Positions 1 through 5,199 of a stretch of DNA of 5,199 nt are shown piece by piece. The notes under the pieces are model-generated. The model saw only the letters and a program-made list of their open reading frames with translations, had not been told where the DNA came from and searched no databases. This stretch comes from Bacteroidota bacterium (lineage in GTDB: Bacteria; Bacteroidota; Bacteroidia; Chitinophagales; LD1). Where the stretch lies: NCBI GenBank assembly GCA_947457525.1, contig CANGXE010000141.1, positions 1-5,199 on the forward strand, given 5' to 3'. Made by a program: the position numbers and the translations under genes. Positions within the stretch are counted from its first letter, which is position 1; the number at the start of each line of letters is the position of its first letter.

Positions 1-197
1 CCGGAAATTTTTACATCAACGACAAACCAACAGGCGCTGTGGTGGGGCAACAACCTTTCGGTGGGGCGCGTGGTTCGGGCACAAACGATAAAGCCGGAAG
101 TATGATAAACTTACTGCGTTGGGTTTCTCCGCGCACGATAAAAGAAACTTTTGTGCCACCGGTAGATTATCGTTATCCATTTTTACAAAAAGATTAA
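1..197 (+). CDS. pruA: 1-pyrroline-5-carboxylate dehydrogenase (L-glutamate gamma-semialdehyde dehydrogenase), C-terminal fragment
   Basis: This is the 3' end of a gene that begins outside the window. The reading frame starts with the Gly codon at base 3 and gives 64 residues before the TAA at 195-197. The enzyme oxidises L-glutamate-5-semialdehyde (from P5C) to glutamate with NAD+, the second step of proline breakdown, in the cytoplasm. What shows it: the visible tail contains GNFYIND (fragment residues 1-7), then QPFGGARGSGTNDKAG (17-32), then a stretch with LLRWVSPRTIKETFVPP and a terminal YRYPFL. This is the conserved C-terminal end of the P5CDH (ALDH4-type) branch of aldehyde dehydrogenases. 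The catalytic Cys and Glu lie upstream of the window and cannot be checked, nor can a fusion to proline dehydrogenase be ruled out. The next gene starts 3 nt after the stop in the same frame, which suggests co-transcription. Identification is by recalled family motif, and I am quite sure of it. Confidence 0.9.
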   Translation, partial: GNFYINDKPTGAVVGQQPFGGARGSGTNDKAGSMINLLRWVSPRTIKETFVPPVDYRYPFLQKD

Positions 198-200
198 TTT

Positions 201-1145
201 ATGGATTTGAAAAATGCTTTAGCTTTTGCATGGTTGCTGTTCATGATGAGCGCTTGTGCCAAATTGCCCATCGACCCGGCTTTGCCACAGATTCAAGTGC
301 ATAACCAAGCCGACAGCGTTACTTTTGCAGTCATCGGTGATTTTGGCAATGATGGACAAAACGAAGCAGACGTGGCTGCCATGGTTAAGTCATGGAACCC
401 TGAATTTGTTGTTACCACCGGGGACAATAATTATCCGACCGGAAGTATCTCCACCATTTACAATAACATTGGTAAACACTACTGCGATTTTATTTACAAT
501 CCGGATGCTCCGGCCGATTTGCAATGCAAGGGCAAAGCGTTCACTGACAAGCAAAACCGCTTTTTTCCTGTGCCCGGCAACCATGACAATTACTCTTTAC
601 CTGCTTTACAGCCCTATCTAGATTATTTTACTTTACCCGGAGATGAACGCAATTACGACTTTAGCTGGGGTCCGGCTCATTTTTTTACGCTTAACACCGG
701 CAAATTTGGTCAACTCGCTTGCTGCGATAGCCCCGAAGCCAAATGGACGACAGATGCATTGGCGCAAAGCACTAAGCCATTTAAGTTTATGATTTTTCAC
801 CATCCACCGTTTTCTACCGGCTCACATGGCAACAACACCAAGATGCAATGGCCATTTTCGGCAATGGGAGTCGATGTGGTGATGAGTGGGCACGACCATA
901 TCTATTCAAGAATAAACGACAAGCAAAATCCATATCCGGTTTATGTAATTACCGGAAACAGCGGCAATCCGAATCTCTATGGTTGTGGTTCGTCTGTATT
1001 AGATACCAATAGGTTTGATGTAGTTTGTGACGATAAAAATTGGGGAGCTGTAAAAGTAAAGGTCAGTGCTACTAAAGCAGTTTTCGAATACTACACCGTG
1101 GCGCAGCAGGCATTCCCTACCGATGTTTTTATTATCACGAAGTAA
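201..1145 (+). CDS. Exported metallophosphoesterase resembling purple acid phosphatases, probable lipoprotein
   Basis: A complete 314-residue protein of the calcineurin-like metallophosphoesterase superfamily, probably a phosphomonoesterase or related hydrolase; its substrate is unknown. The metal-site motifs appear in order: GDFG (Asp47), GDNNY (Asp75, Tyr78), GNHD (Asn127, His128), HHPP (His200) and GHDH (His231, His233). Tyr78 of the GDxxY motif and the later SHG His209 are features of the purple acid phosphatase branch with a dinuclear metal centre. The N-terminus has Lys4, a hydrophobic stretch (residues 6-16) and MSAC ending at Cys19. This is an acceptable but non-canonical lipobox, because Met sits at -3, so a membrane-anchored extracytoplasmic lipoprotein is inferred. 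Six further Cys (95, 109, 174, 175, 262, 276) could form disulfides, as in a secreted protein. The ATG at 201 is chosen because an in-frame stop lies 6 nt upstream. There is no Shine-Dalgarno sequence. It lies 3 nt behind the P5C dehydrogenase stop, and no terminator is visible after it. Confidence 0.88.
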   Translation: MDLKNALAFAWLLFMMSACAKLPIDPALPQIQVHNQADSVTFAVIGDFGNDGQNEADVAAMVKSWNPEFVVTTGDNNYPTGSISTIYNNIGKHYCDFIYNPDAPADLQCKGKAFTDKQNRFFPVPGNHDNYSLPALQPYLDYFTLPGDERNYDFSWGPAHFFTLNTGKFGQLACCDSPEAKWTTDALAQSTKPFKFMIFHHPPFSTGSHGNNTKMQWPFSAMGVDVVMSGHDHIYSRINDKQNPYPVYVITGNSGNPNLYGCGSSVLDTNRFDVVCDDKNWGAVKVKVSATKAVFEYYTVAQQAFPTDVFIITK

Positions 1146-1150
1146 TCAAA

Positions 1151-1184
1151 TTGACAATATTCATCTAAAACTATACTATATTTG
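1151..1184 (+). promoter_or_regulatory. Candidate Bacteroidota-type promoter for infC
   Basis: TATATTTG at 1177-1184 matches the phylum -7 consensus TAnnTTTG exactly. TTG of TTGACA at 1151-1153 lies 23 nt upstream, at the long end of the usual spacer range. Transcription would start near 1190 and leave a leader of roughly 55 nt before the infC start. The site sits just after the metallophosphoesterase stop, so infC would not need read-through from upstream. Prediction from consensus only. Confidence 0.6.
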
Positions 1185-1244
1185 TATATCTGTAAATGCT
1201 TTTATTAATTTGCAGACAATTAAATCACTCAAAACACCAACCAT

Positions 1245-1814
1245 TTGAATTCAAATTCACGCCCTTTCAACTCTCGCTTTGGCAGAGGACCACAAAAAAG
1301 AGAAGACGAACACGCCACTAATGAAAAAATTCGCAGCCTTGAAGTAAGGCTTGCTGGCGACAATGTTACCCCCGGAGTTTATTCTATCAAAGATGCCTTA
1401 GACCTAGCTTTGTCTATGGCCTTAGATTTGATTGAAATTTCGCCAAACGCCAAACCACCTGTTTGCCGCATTGCCGATTACAATAAGTTTCTTTACGAGA
1501 AGAAAAAGAAGGAAAAAGAGATTAAGGCTAACGCTAAGAAAGTAGAGATTAAAGAAATCCGCTTCACGCCTAATACAGACGATCACGATGTGGAGTTTAA
1601 GGCAAAACACGCTGAAGAATTCTTAAAAGAAGGCAATAAAGTGAAAACATATGTCATGTTTCGCGGTAGAGCTATCGTTTTTAAAGAAAGAGGAGAGTTA
1701 CTTTTGTTGCAATTTGCCGAGCGGCTGAAAGAATTTGCCACGGTGGAGCAACTTCCCCTTCTCGAAGGAAAGCGTATGTTCATGACCTTAACGCCAAAAG
1801 CGAAGAAAAAATAG
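1245..1814 (+). CDS. infC: Translation initiation factor IF-3
   Basis: IF3 binds the 30S subunit, keeps it apart from 50S and rejects wrong initiator tRNA or start codons. The 189-residue protein has a basic, low-complexity N-terminal extension (about residues 1-23). Next comes the IF3 N-domain, starting at NEKIRS (26-31) and including EISPNAKPPVCRIADYNKFLYE (64-85), which covers the family signature. A Lys/Glu-rich linker helix (86-104) follows, then the C-domain from KEIRFTPNTDDHD (103-115) to a basic KKK tail. Start choice: the frame is open from just after a TAA at 1221-1223, and no in-frame ATG occurs before codon 58, so initiation must be non-AUG. TTG at 1245 is the best candidate; ATC at 1224 would add seven residues. 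Rare infC start codons are known to let IF3 repress its own translation (AUU in E. coli), and the same is inferred here. A promoter lies upstream and a strong terminator downstream. Confidence 0.95.
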   Translation: MNSNSRPFNSRFGRGPQKREDEHATNEKIRSLEVRLAGDNVTPGVYSIKDALDLALSMALDLIEISPNAKPPVCRIADYNKFLYEKKKKEKEIKANAKKVEIKEIRFTPNTDDHDVEFKAKHAEEFLKEGNKVKTYVMFRGRAIVFKERGELLLLQFAERLKEFATVEQLPLLEGKRMFMTLTPKAKKK

Positions 1815-1834
1815 TATAACAGCGCAACGAACCG

Positions 1835-1863
1835 TAAAAAAGGGGTTAATCACCCCTTTTTTA
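1835..1863 (+). terminator. Rho-independent terminator after infC
   Basis: A perfect 12-bp inverted repeat lies 20 nt after the infC stop. The arm TAAAAAAGGGGT (1835-1846) pairs with ACCCCTTTTTTA (1852-1863) around a 5-nt loop. The GC core of GGGG/CCCC is followed directly by six T. The A-tract on the 5' side makes it potentially active in both directions. It separates infC from rpmI-rplT, although these are often one operon. Confidence 0.85.
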
Positions 1864-1875
1864 GTTTAAAGGTGA

Positions 1876-1906
1876 TTTGGTATTGTAGAAAGTATCAATA
1901 TATTTG
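1876..1906 (+). promoter_or_regulatory. Candidate Bacteroidota-type promoter for rpmI-rplT
   Basis: TTTG at 1876-1879, a 19-nt spacer and TATATTTG at 1899-1906 form a full match to the TTTG / TAnnTTTG consensus. The start point would be near 1912, giving an untranslated leader of under 20 nt before the rpmI ATG at 1929. This is too short for a long ribosomal-protein leader structure. The site lies immediately downstream of the infC terminator, so it probably restarts transcription for the two ribosomal protein genes. Confidence 0.7.
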
Positions 1907-1928
1907 CGCTCCCAAATTCAAAAACATT

Positions 1929-2126
1929 ATGCCAAAACAAAAAACAAATTCCGGAGCGAAGAAACGTTTCAAAGTGACCGGATCAGGTAAAATCAAGCGC
2001 GCTAAAGCTTACAAGCGTCACCTGCTGGGCAGCAAGACTAAGAAGAGAAAAGAAGCTCTCGCCAAATCTACAGTCGTTCACCCATCAGATGAGTATCGCG
2101 TAAAATTGATGCTCGGAATGGCCTAG
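1929..2126 (+). CDS. rpmI: 50S ribosomal protein L35
   Basis: A 65-residue, strongly basic protein of the large ribosomal subunit, the usual length for bacterial L35. It opens with MPKQKTNSGAKKRFKVTG (1-18), the conserved family N-terminus. The middle is KIKRAKAYKRHLLGSKTKKR (21-40), also characteristic. The frame stays open upstream to a GTG at 1872, but that start would place part of the protein over the predicted promoter and add 19 residues unlike any L35. The ATG at 1929 is therefore used. rplT follows after 46 nt, and the two are very probably co-transcribed. No Shine-Dalgarno sequence is seen; the region before the ATG is A-rich, as is common in this phylum. Confidence 0.96.
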   Translation: MPKQKTNSGAKKRFKVTGSGKIKRAKAYKRHLLGSKTKKRKEALAKSTVVHPSDEYRVKLMLGMA

Positions 2127-2172
2127 AACAACCGAAACCCAGTATTTGTAAACAGTAAAAAATTAACAAGAA

Positions 2173-2517
2173 ATGCCACGTTCAGTCAATTCAGTTGCTT
2201 CCAGACAACGTAGAAAAAAGATATTAGGCAAAGCGAAAGGATACTTTCTAAGCCGTTCAAAAGTTTACACCGTAGCGAAAAACGCGGTAGAAAAAGCAGG
2301 TTTGTATGCCTATGTAGGTCGTAAACTTAAAAAGAGAGATTACAGAAGTCTTTGGATTACTCGTATCAACGCAGCAGTGCGCGAACACGGGTTGACTTAC
2401 TCTAACTTCATCGCTAAATTAGCTTCAGCTAACATCGACCTTAACCGTAAGGTTTTGGCTGACTTAGCACTAAACAATCCTGAAGCATTCAAAGCAGTAG
2501 TAGATAAAGTGAAATAG
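2173..2517 (+). CDS. rplT: 50S ribosomal protein L20
   Basis: A 114-residue 23S rRNA-binding protein needed for early assembly of the 50S subunit. The N-terminal tail is long and basic, beginning MPRSVNSVASRQRRKKIL (1-18), followed by AKGYFLSRSKVYTVAKNAV (21-39). The signature region is DYRSLWITRINAAVREHGL (56-74), and the C-terminal globular part ends in VVDKVK. Length and motifs are normal for the family. In E. coli and Bacillus, L20 represses its own operon by binding mRNA structures. I see no obvious long leader here, because the predicted transcript start is under 20 nt before rpmI and the rpmI-rplT gap is only 46 nt. How it is controlled in this organism is therefore open. It is the last gene of its unit and is followed by a terminator. 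Confidence 0.97.
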   Translation: MPRSVNSVASRQRRKKILGKAKGYFLSRSKVYTVAKNAVEKAGLYAYVGRKLKKRDYRSLWITRINAAVREHGLTYSNFIAKLASANIDLNRKVLADLALNNPEAFKAVVDKVK

Positions 2518-2542
2518 ATTTTTCTGCTCAAATTATAATAAG

Positions 2543-2571
2543 AAAGGCTAACCCATCGGTTGGCCTTTTTT
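2543..2571 (+). terminator. Rho-independent terminator after rplT
   Basis: AAAGGCTAACC (2543-2553) pairs with GGTTGGCCTTT (2558-2568) in an 11-bp stem with one G-T wobble (2549/2562) and a 4-nt loop (CATC). Six T follow the stem (2566-2571). It lies 26 nt after the rplT stop and ends the rpmI-rplT transcript. Confidence 0.88.
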
Positions 2572-2795
2572 GTTGTCATACAATGACTGAATTTGTTTGT
2601 GAGAGACTGGTATGCGAGCTACTTTTAGGATGGAGTGGGATTATTAAATCATCCTCTGTTAATACTTAAGAATAAAGATATTCCTTGTTGAGTTATTCTT
2701 CAACAGAGCTTATCACTGCTTTGCTTACTTAGATATTTGGTAAAGGAATATTAGGTCTGATAGTTTTTACTTTTCGGCTCTTCAAAACTTGGCCA
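2572..2795. other. Gene-free stretch between convergent units, with nested inverted repeats
   Basis: About 220 bases with no convincing gene, between the rplT terminator and the terminator of the phosphate operon. It is AT-rich. It holds inverted repeats that compete or nest: CTCTGTT (2654-2660) with AACAGAG (2702-2708), AAGAATAA (2668-2675) with TTATTCTT (2693-2700), TGTTGA (2686-2691) with TCAACA (2700-2705), and ATATTCCTT (2678-2686) with AAGGAATAT (2743-2751). No TAnnTTTG promoter was noticed in the plus-strand part. Whether this is an RNA element, a worn mobile remnant or chance cannot be told from one sequence. Confidence 0.5.
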
Positions 2796-2796
2796 C

Positions 2797-2823
2797 AAAA
2801 AAATAGCCCGAAATTTCGGGCTA
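2797..2823 (-). terminator. Rho-independent terminator of the DUF47-pit operon
   Basis: A perfect 20-bp palindrome at 2804-2823 (arm TAGCCCGAAA and its exact complement) is flanked by seven A at 2797-2803. Read on the minus strand, this is a GC-rich hairpin followed by seven T. It lies 28 nt after the pit stop codon. On the plus strand no T-tract follows, so it should act mainly in the minus direction. Confidence 0.88.
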
Positions 2824-2851
2824 GTGATAAGGTTTAATAAACAACGTAGAG

Positions 2852-3913
2852 CTATTCTCCCACAATTTTACTGGAGATAAAATAAATAACAGCACCCATG
2901 GCGGTTGATACCGGAATGGTTAAAATCCATGCCCAAAGGATGTTGATGGTAACCCCCCAACGCACAGCGGATATACGTTTCGTTAAGCCAACACCGATGA
3001 TAGAACCGGTGATAGTGTGTGTGGTAGATACCGGAATACCTAAACGCTCGGTAGCGAAGAGAGTGATAGCACCGGCCGTTTCTGCTGCTACCCCTTCAAA
3101 CGAGGTAAGTTTAGTGATTTTGCTACCCATAGTTTTGACAATACGCCAACCACCCATCAAAGTACCTAAACCGATGGCCGTATAACAAGCTACAACAATC
3201 CAATGTGGAATGTCAGCAATCTTGCCCTTATCATCTAGCGTTACTTGCATCCAGTCATAAACCGGTGCTCCTTCTGCTGTGGCTTGTGCCACATAAACCA
3301 TCATGGCAGCAGACATAATACCCATCACTTTTTGGGCATCGTTGCCTCCGTGGCCAATGCTAAATAAGGCGGAGGAAATAAGTTGCAATTTTTTGAACCA
3401 GCCGTCCAACTTATAGGGATTACCATGGCGGCAAGTCCATAGCAATAAGATAGAGATTAAATAACTCAATAACATACCAATGAGCGGAGCGAGCACAATG
3501 AAAGATACGGTTTTCATCACTACTTGATAGTTCACCACATCAAAGCCTGCGTGAGCAATGGCCGCACCGGCAAAACCACCCATCAAGGTATGTGAAGAAC
3601 TGGAGGGAATACCCAACCACCAGGTGAGTAGGTTCCAGATTATCGCTGCAATAAGTCCGGCCATAATCACGGTTTGTGTGATGGCGGTAGGATCCACAGT
3701 TTTGGCTACAGCATTGGCTACGTGAAAGCCTGTGAACCAATAAGAAATAAAATAGGCCGACACGTTAAAAAATGCCGCCCAAACTACCGCTTGAAAAGGA
3801 GTGAGCACACGTGTAGACACGATGGTAGCGATAGAGTTGGCAGAGTCGTGGAAACCATTGATGAAGTCAAACACCAAGGCCAATAGGATGATAAAAATGA
3901 GTAACTCGAGCAT
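2852..3913 (-). CDS. pit: Inorganic phosphate transporter, PiT family
   Basis: A 353-residue inner-membrane permease that imports inorganic phosphate (or metal-phosphate complexes) together with H+ or Na+. The inverted-repeat design of the PiT family is visible. Repeat one has DFINGFHDSANSIAT (16-30) and GIPSSSSHTLMGG (101-113). Repeat two has GHGGNDAQKVMG (187-198) and GIPVSTTHTITGS (292-304). The paired Asn/Asp loops and the two Ser/Thr-His loops are the conserved transport elements. Roughly ten hydrophobic segments are separated by a polar loop at about 162-177 and a longer hydrophilic loop at about 210-236. The length fits a compact bacterial PiT. It is the second gene of an operon, 18 nt after the DUF47 gene, and ends before a strong minus-strand terminator. 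Whether H+ or Na+ drives transport cannot be read from the sequence. The gene symbol is used in the family sense only. Confidence 0.94.
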   Translation of the reverse strand: MLELLIFIILLALVFDFINGFHDSANSIATIVSTRVLTPFQAVVWAAFFNVSAYFISYWFTGFHVANAVAKTVDPTAITQTVIMAGLIAAIIWNLLTWWLGIPSSSSHTLMGGFAGAAIAHAGFDVVNYQVVMKTVSFIVLAPLIGMLLSYLISILLLWTCRHGNPYKLDGWFKKLQLISSALFSIGHGGNDAQKVMGIMSAAMMVYVAQATAEGAPVYDWMQVTLDDKGKIADIPHWIVVACYTAIGLGTLMGGWRIVKTMGSKITKLTSFEGVAAETAGAITLFATERLGIPVSTTHTITGSIIGVGLTKRISAVRWGVTINILWAWILTIPVSTAMGAVIYFISSKIVGE

Positions 3914-3931
3914 GTTTTAGTTATTAGCCGA

Positions 3932-4576
3932 TTAAGAGTTCTTTACAATAATAGTTTCGATAACATTGGCCACATCCTCACATTTGTCAGTGGCGGTTTC
4001 CATATTCGCTAATATTTCTTTTATCTTAAGAATGGTGACAGCGTCTTTTTCATTTTCGAAAAGGTCGGCAATGGCGCCATCAAAAATATCATCGGCATGA
4101 TTTTCTAAACTGTTGATACGCACAATAGCTTCACGAATACGAACGGCATTTTTCATGTCTTTCATATTGCTTACTGCTACATGAATTTCTTTGGCAGAAT
4201 GCTCAATGATTTCAGCCAATTGTTTCATGGCTTGTGAGGTTTCCCCTATTTTGTAAAGTTGAATTCTTTTGGCAGAGCCATCAATATAATCTGCGATGTC
4301 ATCTAATGACGTAGCGAGGTAGGTAATGTCTTCGCGATCAAAAGGAGTAATAAAGTTGGTAGATAACTCAGTGAAGATTTGGTGAGTGATTTCATCGCCC
4401 ACATGCTCTAGGTCAGATATTTTTTTGATAAATTCACCTCTTCTTTCTAAAGGCGCATTGATGAGTTCGTTAAATACTTTTGATATTTCTACAAGGTTAT
4501 CGGAAGATTGTGAGAAAAGAGAGAAGAAATTCTTGTCTTTCGGTACCAAAAAGGAGAAAATATTTCCTAAAGCCAT
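3932..4576 (-). CDS. DUF47 family (PhoU-like) accessory protein of the phosphate transporter
   Basis: A 214-residue, largely helical soluble protein of the DUF47/PhoU-related family, usually encoded next to PiT permeases and thought to regulate them. The N-terminus reads FSFLVPKDKNFFSLF (7-21), typical of the family. Acidic motifs of the PhoU metal-binding type recur at regular places: DLEHVGDE (55-62), SLDDIADYID (90-99), SLENHADDIFD (156-166), and METATDKCEDVANVIE, which starts at Met192. These match two repeated three-helix units, as in PhoU, and could bind metal ions. There is no signal peptide or membrane segment, so it is probably cytoplasmic and attached to the permease. The ATG at 4576 gives the family's usual length. 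It is the first gene of the operon, with pit 18 nt downstream. Its exact mechanism (gating or feedback on Pi import) is inference from its neighbour and PhoU similarity. Confidence 0.9.
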   Translation of the reverse strand: MALGNIFSFLVPKDKNFFSLFSQSSDNLVEISKVFNELINAPLERRGEFIKKISDLEHVGDEITHQIFTELSTNFITPFDREDITYLATSLDDIADYIDGSAKRIQLYKIGETSQAMKQLAEIIEHSAKEIHVAVSNMKDMKNAVRIREAIVRINSLENHADDIFDGAIADLFENEKDAVTILKIKEILANMETATDKCEDVANVIETIIVKNS

Positions 4577-4611
4577 AAATTGGGGGATTTGTTTAGTGGT
4601 TAATGATGAAG

Positions 4612-4619
4612 CAAATGTA
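4612..4619 (-). promoter_or_regulatory. Candidate promoter -7 element for the DUF47-pit operon
   Basis: CAAATGTA on the plus strand reads TACATTTG on the minus strand, an exact TAnnTTTG match 36 nt before the DUF47 ATG. No convincing TTG or TTTG lies 17-23 nt further upstream, so the -33 half is weak or absent. That would be compatible with an activator-dependent promoter, but no phosphate-box-like repeat was recognised. Confidence 0.45.
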
Positions 4620-4700
4620 GAACTGTAATGTTAAGAGAATGTTATGTTTGAGGGCTTGTACACAAATATCCACAATTTTTAAGGATGTGGGATAAGTGAA

Positions 4701-4731
4701 TTTGGGGTTTTACTAATTCAGCGTATTTTTC
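4701..4731 (+). promoter_or_regulatory. Candidate promoter for the PCMD-like secreted protein gene
   Basis: TTTG at 4701-4704, a 19-nt spacer and TATTTTTC at 4724-4731 (one mismatch to TAnnTTTG, at the final G) lie 25 nt before the ATG at 4757. The spacing equals that of the rpmI promoter. The predicted leader would be about 20 nt. Confidence 0.5.
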
Positions 4732-4756
4732 GCCCCGAAACAAAACAACCCATTAA

Positions 4757-5199
4757 ATGAGAAAAATTACCAGTGTATTTATATTGATGATTAGCCTATT
4801 TGCCGCTCATGCGCAACTGACCATCAACAACCCAAGTTTTGAAAACTGGACTGATGTAGGTGCTAAAAAAGAAGAGCCGCAGTTTTGGAATAGTAACCAA
4901 ACCGGTGGTGGACAAGCTTCCAGTACTTTCGCGCCTCAAACTTGCTTTCGCGAAGCCAACAACCCCCACAGCGGAACCTACTGTGCTCGCGTGCAAACCG
5001 GCTCGGCAGTTGGAATTGCCGTCAACGGATCTTTAACCACCGGTAGGGTAGAAGCACCTTCCACCAACAAATCGGAAGGATACATTCGTACTATTGCCAA
5101 CGACCCCAATTTCAATATGCCTTTCAATGGTCGTCCGGATAGTATCATATTTTGGTATCGTTTTACTAAACAAGGTTCAGACTATCCTCGCGTAGAAGC
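4757..5199 (+). CDS. Secreted protein resembling the PCMD (putative carbohydrate metabolism domain) family, N-terminal part
   Basis: The first 147 codons of a gene that continues past the window edge; no stop is met. Residues 1-19 form a clear Sec signal peptide: Arg2-Lys3, a hydrophobic core FILMISLF (8-15), and an AHA-Q cleavage site after Ala19. The mature part starts LTINNPSFENW (21-31), then EEPQFWNSNQ (39-48), a Gly/Ser-rich turn, HSGTYCARVQT (71-81), and GRPDSIIFWYRF (125-136) followed by DYPRVE (142-147). This order (a FxNW start, PxxWxSxN, HSGxYxxRV, then GRPDSxxFWYRF with a following RVE) resembles the beta-sandwich PCMD domain of Bacteroidota surface proteins. The family match is from memory and moderately sure. 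Function is unknown; binding or processing of glycans is only the family's suggested theme. A C-terminal type IX secretion domain would be plausible but lies outside the window. A candidate promoter lies just upstream, and the gene is divergent from the phosphate operon. Confidence 0.78.
   Translation, partial: MRKITSVFILMISLFAAHAQLTINNPSFENWTDVGAKKEEPQFWNSNQTGGGQASSTFAPQTCFREANNPHSGTYCARVQTGSAVGIAVNGSLTTGRVEAPSTNKSEGYIRTIANDPNFNMPFNGRPDSIIFWYRFTKQGSDYPRVE

Noticed and set aside
256..621. 121-codon frame inside the metallophosphoesterase gene
   Set aside because: Overlapping frame of a gene with every family motif intact; the alternative product matches nothing I recognise.
1872..1928. GTG-initiated 19-residue extension of L35
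   Set aside because: It overlaps the predicted promoter, begins just after the terminator and adds residues unlike the highly conserved L35 N-terminus, which starts at the ATG at 1929.
2583..2669. Small plus-strand reading frame of 28 codons in the rplT-pit gap
   Set aside because: No promoter or ribosome-binding signal, no recognisable composition or family, and a length expected by chance in such sequence.
2804..2823. Perfect palindrome as an operator or bidirectional terminator
   Set aside because: The A7 tract on only one side and its position just after the pit stop fit a one-directional minus-strand terminator; the plus strand has its own terminator at 2543-2571.
2898..3185. Plus-strand open frame of 95 codons opposite the phosphate transporter gene
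   Set aside because: Antisense shadow of a well-conserved membrane protein gene; no domain or start signals.
4577..4756. Pho-box-like direct repeats controlling the DUF47-pit operon
   Set aside because: I looked for repeated 7-mers with 4-nt spacing in the divergent intergenic region and saw none that were convincing.

Overview
The window looks like ordinary housekeeping chromosome from a member of the Bacteroidota. Support comes from three things. Several start regions carry the phylum-specific promoter pattern (TTTG or TTG, a spacer of about 19-23 nt, then TAnnTTTG). Good Shine-Dalgarno sequences are missing. The gene content also fits: a P5C dehydrogenase tail, a DUF47/PiT phosphate pair and a secreted protein resembling the PCMD family. 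I cannot place it more finely than phylum with confidence. No rRNA, tRNA, CRISPR array, insertion sequence or phage gene was seen.

Left part (1-1145, + strand): the C-terminal 64 residues of a 1-pyrroline-5-carboxylate dehydrogenase (proline catabolism) are followed after only 3 nt, in the same frame, by a complete exported metallophosphoesterase that resembles purple acid phosphatases and is probably a lipoprotein. Centre-left (1146-2571, + strand): the translation block infC - rpmI - rplT (IF3, L35, L20). infC has no nearby AUG and must use a rare start codon. A strong intrinsic terminator and a good new promoter separate infC from rpmI-rplT, so the classical operon appears split into two transcription units. 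rplT ends in its own terminator.

Centre (2518-2851): a gene-free stretch between convergent genes. It contains the rplT terminator, the minus-strand terminator of the phosphate operon, and a nested inverted-repeat region of unknown meaning. Centre-right (2852-4576, - strand): a two-gene operon encoding a DUF47 (PhoU-like) protein followed by a PiT-family inorganic phosphate transporter; the first probably modulates the second. Right end (4577-5199): a 180-bp divergent intergenic region with a candidate promoter for each side, then the first 147 codons of a secreted, PCMD-like protein that runs off the window.

No previously undescribed multi-gene system could be supported. The points most worth a second look are the rare-start infC, the terminator/promoter break inside infC-rpmI-rplT, the nested inverted repeats at 2654-2708, and the secreted phosphatase-like lipoprotein placed directly behind the P5C dehydrogenase gene.
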